A stretch of DNA of 64,000 bases. Source: Quillaja saponaria. Lineage: Eukaryota > Streptophyta > Magnoliopsida > Fabales > Quillajaceae. The stretch covers positions 13,640,001-13,704,000 of the forward strand of contig CM055612.1 in the NCBI GenBank assembly GCA_029379385.1, read 5' to 3'. Shown here piece by piece: positions 60,542 through 64,000 of this stretch (its first letter is position 1; each line of letters starts with the position of its first letter). The notes under the pieces are model-generated. The model had not been told where the DNA came from. It saw nothing but the letters and a program-made list of their open reading frames with translations, and searched no databases. Position numbers and translations under genes: made by a program.

Positions 60542-61826
60542 AAACCTAAGTCAAGCCGAGGACTTTAAACTAAAACACTTCTTGGGAGGCAACCTAAGTT
60601 TCTAAACCCCTTTTCTTTACTTTGTTTTTAGTTTAGTAATGTTTTAACTTTTACTCTACACTCAGCTTTTTTATTAACTTTTCTCAGGTAAAGAAAGAAA
60701 AAGAAACCTCAGCAAAATGCAATGAAACCGTGGCATAAAAATACCTAACGTCGTCATGCCTCAAGATCAATAAATTGCTATATCAAATAGAAAGCACACT
60801 GCTGTGGCATTCCTAAGTTCAAGCCGTGGCGCCATGGAAAAGAAAATCCCAAGTAAGTACTCAGATTGCTTTAAGGCTCGGCTTCACAAATACCCATGAC
60901 ACAGGACCTAAATCCAACGAAAAATTCCATTTTAGGCAGAGAGCTCCATGCCATAAAGTTTACTCCTTGGTGCCACAGTGCCACTTACCCATAAATAATA
61001 ACTGGGTTTTGGGTAGAAAGCATTGAGTCACGACTTCATATTACTCAGGCCGCAGCGTCAACTCGTATGTCGTAAAAATTTCAAATTTTAGGGTTCAGTA
61101 CCATAGAGCCTACTACTTGACGCCACAGCACTAAATCACGAATTCTATTTTTAAAACAAAATTTCAGACCCCATAACCATCTAACCTTAAACCCTAACAC
61201 CCAAAGGTGAAAAATCAGAGGATTCATGCTATAAATCTTCAACACAAACCACTTTCTTGCTAATTCTTTCACCCTTACACAATTTCTCTCATTCACCACG
61301 ATTTGCACACCACTACACTTTGCTTCAACTCAAGTAAGTTTCTCTACTTTCATTTTGAATTTTCAATCTTTTGATAGGAAAGATGCTTTTCTTGGATTAC
61401 ATGCTTACTTGCTTGTTAAATAGTGGGTTGATACTTATATTTTGGGGATTGTGGTTAGTTTTTGAGTTTGGATTTCAAGTGACATGGGTGTTATGTTTTC
61501 ATTCTTAATTCTAAGTTCTTGGGTTTTGTTTGTAGATGCAATTATAGAAATATGAATATGTATCATCTCATTATGACCCCCTACCCCCATAATTCTTAAA
61601 TGTCCTTGATAAGTTAATGATAGTGGAAATAGGTTTGGGGAGAGGGAGAGATGATGCATAATGATGGGTAATGCATGGATGATATAATGTTGCTATAACA
61701 TGCCTGAGTCTCTTGTTAAATGTTGTATTAGTCTGAGACCCTTTTTGTTGATTAATAGGCTATGGTTGATGTTATTGCTAGGCATTTTGGAGTTTGGGAT
61801 TATATTTTTTTCTCATTTTTAAGACA
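60542..61826 (+). other. Athila-like region between integrase and extra ORF
   Basis: There is no readable protein. 'cttgggaggcaacctaag' at 60582 is shared with the first Athila-like element. 60720-61130 is GC-richer, with repeated words such as GCCGTGGCGCCATGG and CATGCCATA. From 61332 'CAAGTAAGT' is a good splice donor, and 'TTTTTTTCTCATTTTTAAG' at 61805-61823 a good acceptor just before the ORF start, so a leader intron of about 490 bp is possible. Confidence 0.5.
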
Positions 61827-62899
61827 ATGGGACCAAAAACAAAGGGTACCAAACGTGCTCGATCTTTTGGATTGAGCTTTGATAATAACCGATTTATATC
61901 TGCTGCTGTAAATGAGAGATTCCATGACAGGCTTGTAACAAAGAAGATTATGGCACAATGAGATTTGTACCTTAGCCCGAATTACTTTAGGAAGCCAACA
62001 TGATTGATGCAAGAAATTAGGCTAGACTGTGTGCACCATCATCAGCTAGAATCATTGCATTGGCTAGAGAATTCTATGCCAATCTTGTGGAATACAAAGA
62101 TAGTAGAGTTATAGTTTGAGGGAAGATGGTGCCTTTCATAAGCACCGTAATCAATGCCTACTATAGAATTCCTGACATTCCGAAGACCGATGAGTATGTG
62201 CCATATACAAGTGAAATAGTAGAATACAATGAAGTGATTAATACCTTGTGCTTTCTGGGATCTACTTGGAAGCTTACTAATGGAGAACCAGTGCATTTCA
62301 AGGCCTGTAAATTGATGGCTAATGCTAGGGTGTGGTATTACTTTGTGCTCGCCAATATCCTCCATAGTGGACATGCCTGAGATATAACTAAAGATAGAGT
62401 AATTCTAGTTTATGCGATAGTGCGAGGTATGTCCATTGATGTTGGTCATATAATTCATAGTGTAATATTGTAGGCTATAAACACAGGACACCTGGGTATA
62501 TGGTTCCCCTCCCTCATCACTGAATTATGCTGCAAGGCTAGTTGAATTTGAGAGGACACTAAACTATTCATGATGCAAAAAAGGCTAATAGATGATAAGT
62601 TGATGAACAAATTCCTGGGCTGTACTTTTGAAGCATGAGAAGGTGATCTAGCAACCAGCTCAACCAACTCCCATTGGTGTGTAGAAATTTTCCTTGGCTC
62701 AGCTCATCTCTCGTTTAGGGAGGTGTAGTGTTCAGAACATTAGTAGCATAACCATGCTGTCAATCACTAGAATAATGAGTTATTGAGGATGATGCTACAA
62801 CAAGGAGGATAGGACCCTTCTACTTTCCTTCCTTACCCCGAGCCACCAGCCCCATTCCCATGTCCTAAGGAAGACATCAATATTGATTTTGATGACTAA
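61827..62899 (+). pseudogene. Extra ORF of Athila-like element, putative plant transposon protein (PF20167-like)
   Basis: The ATG at 61827 opens 'MGPKTKGTKRARSFGLSFDN' and 'RFISAAVNERFHDRL'. After a frame break the domain reads 'RIIALAREFYANLVEYKDSR', 'YYRIPDIPKTDEY', 'WKLTNGEPVHFKACKLMANA', 'RVWYYFVLANILHSGHA', 'RVILVYAIVRGMSIDVGHII' and 'LGIWFPSLITELC'. This matches the order of the 'putative plant transposon protein' domain. The end is acidic ('PKEDINIDFDD', TAA 62897-62899). Its place after pol is where some plant gypsy elements carry an additional or envelope-like ORF. No signal peptide or membrane segment is visible. Function is unknown. Stops at 61959 (TGA) and 62118 (TGA) fit lost Arg codons. 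Confidence 0.8.
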
Positions 62900-64000
62900 A
62901 GGGAGTCTTTTTTATCTTTTATTTTATTTTACTTTTTTTATTTTTTACTTTCCTTTAAACATTGGGACAATGTTTAGTATAGGTTGGGGGAGTAACTTAT
63001 AGCTTTGTTATTCTTTATTTTTGTATGTTTGGTTAATCTCCGTTTAGATGCTCTAATTAGGTTGCATTGTGTTTCCTTTTCCCGTATCGTGTGAAGAATA
63101 TTACAAGTTAAGTTATTAATGATGCTTTAATATTCCTTTATTCCCATGATAGTATTTTTTATGCATTAATTTTGATTTTTAATAACATGCAAATATAATT
63201 TTTGAATTTGTTATAATTAGGGCATATACTTTATATATATATTATACAAGGTTATTGTCACCTAGGGTTGATGTTTTTAATGATTTTTTCTTTATAAACC
63301 ATAGAATATTTTTGACCTCTTTAATGAGTAAGAATTCTTCTTGAGGCGAAATCCTAGGTGAAGCTTAGTTGAGAATATGATTTAGTCCATTTTGGATCGA
63401 TAGAGCCTTTGTATATCCACCAATGATTTTATATTTCTTTAGTTACCCATTTTTTACCCTAATGCTTATTTTTCTTTCTAACACATGCATATGCTAACCA
63501 ATCCTTTATTTGTAAGATCCATTTGCACCTTATTATGTTAAGCACATTCAATATGCAGTTTCATTGAGTTCAAAAGGAGAATGAGGTGGAAGAAAGTCTA
63601 TGAGAAGGAGTGCATTACAAGGAAGAAAAAAGAAAAGAAAAAATATATTATTTAATCATCCCCACTTGATAAAAATTAAGTTAGGGAAATATGTGGAAAT
63701 TCCTTGATAATTCCTACAAACCAAAAAGTGGAGAAAGAAAAGGTAAAAAAGATAAAGTATATTCGGTGATAAAACAATAAGATAAAATAAGTTGAAGCCT
63801 AAGTATATGGGAACTAACACCTTAAAAAAGAAAAGGTGGAAAAGAAGGGTAAACTCATACAAAGAAATCGTGCATAGGGTATTTGAGCTAAAAAAATTTC
63901 ATTTTATCAATCTTTTACCCTAGCTTGACATTACAAAAAGAATAAAAGACATATTGATTTTTGACTAAGTGTTAGCATACATTAGTAGAGAGAGGAAAGA
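62900..64000 (+). other. Athila-like 3' untranslated region
   Basis: It follows the extra ORF with T-rich sequence and 'acattgggacaatgttta' (62958), the counterpart of 32420 in the first element. Block 63340-63460 ('tcttgaggcgaaatcctagg...atatgatttagtcca') matches 32808-32930. The window ends before the 3' LTR. A minus-strand frame at 63656-63862 has no recognisable content. Confidence 0.7.

Larger units (their letters stand above)
46211..63980 (+). mobile_element. Second Athila/Tat-like element, split by later insertions
   Basis: Gag tail-protease (tripled, 46211-48846), RT (48957 to about 50235), then, after about 9.1 kb of other elements, RNase H end and integrase (59356-60541), an extra ORF (61827-62899) and the 3' region to the window edge. 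All parts are in the same orientation and in the expected domain order, so I read them as one element. The 5' LTR and gag start are missing on the left, and the 3' LTR is not reached. Confidence 0.75.

Overview
The window is nuclear DNA of a flowering plant, probably a eudicot, from a repeat-rich and gene-poor region. The signs are a strongly AT-rich base composition, long A/T tracts, and a mix of element families typical of plant genomes: Ty1/copia, Ty3/gypsy of the Athila/Tat type, a CACTA transposon with a plant TnpA-like gene, a TAA-flanked MITE and an RTE-type LINE tail. The species cannot be named from this. I found no intact host gene, tRNA, rRNA or CRISPR array. Every recognisable coding stretch belongs to a mobile element and is broken by stops and frameshifts.

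Layout. 1-1160 is a degenerate AT-rich repeat array. 1371-5032 is a small LTR element with two ~363-bp LTRs and an antisense gypsy scrap inside. 6248-9655 is a long LTR-like unit (copy A, minus strand). 10641-17873 is a structurally complete copia element: LTRs, tRNA-iMet primer site, gag, protease, integrase, RT, RNase H, polypurine tract and a perfect TTTAT target duplication. 20094-20668 is a MITE. 20710 to about 24290 is a 5'-defined CACTA remnant with a minus-strand TnpA-like gene, followed by a 51-72-bp minisatellite.

The right half is a nest. A minus-strand gypsy gag (25020-26330) keeps its primer site and a stub of LTR. The stub is cut by a copia LTR starting at 26513. That LTR is cut by an Athila-like element (27960-35238) that has lost RT, RNase H and integrase. 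Copia leader and gag-protease follow (35239-37880). A minus-strand 'putative plant transposon protein' pseudogene (40134-41442) and a second long LTR (copy B, 41650-45691, probable solo LTR) come next. From 46211 to the right edge lies a second Athila-like element. Its gag-protease segment is present three times in tandem, its RT carries a LINE insertion, and its body is split between about 50235 and 59355 by a decayed copia element that itself contains long LTR copy C (51722 to about 54658). RNase H-integrase resumes at 59356. A downstream ORF of the 'putative plant transposon protein' type (61827-62899) and the element's 3' region run off the edge.

The elements do not work together. They are layers of insertion and decay. 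In several families the stops and lost catalytic residues can be explained by C-to-T or G-to-A changes, as expected of long-methylated DNA. Nothing here looks like a new functional system. The most unusual structures are the 883-bp gag-protease triplication, the fourfold exon-sized repeat in the CACTA gene, the palindromic AAACCCTAA-containing array at 35.25-35.44 kb, and the additional ORF of the Athila-like element. Family assignments rest on reading translations by eye, without a database search.
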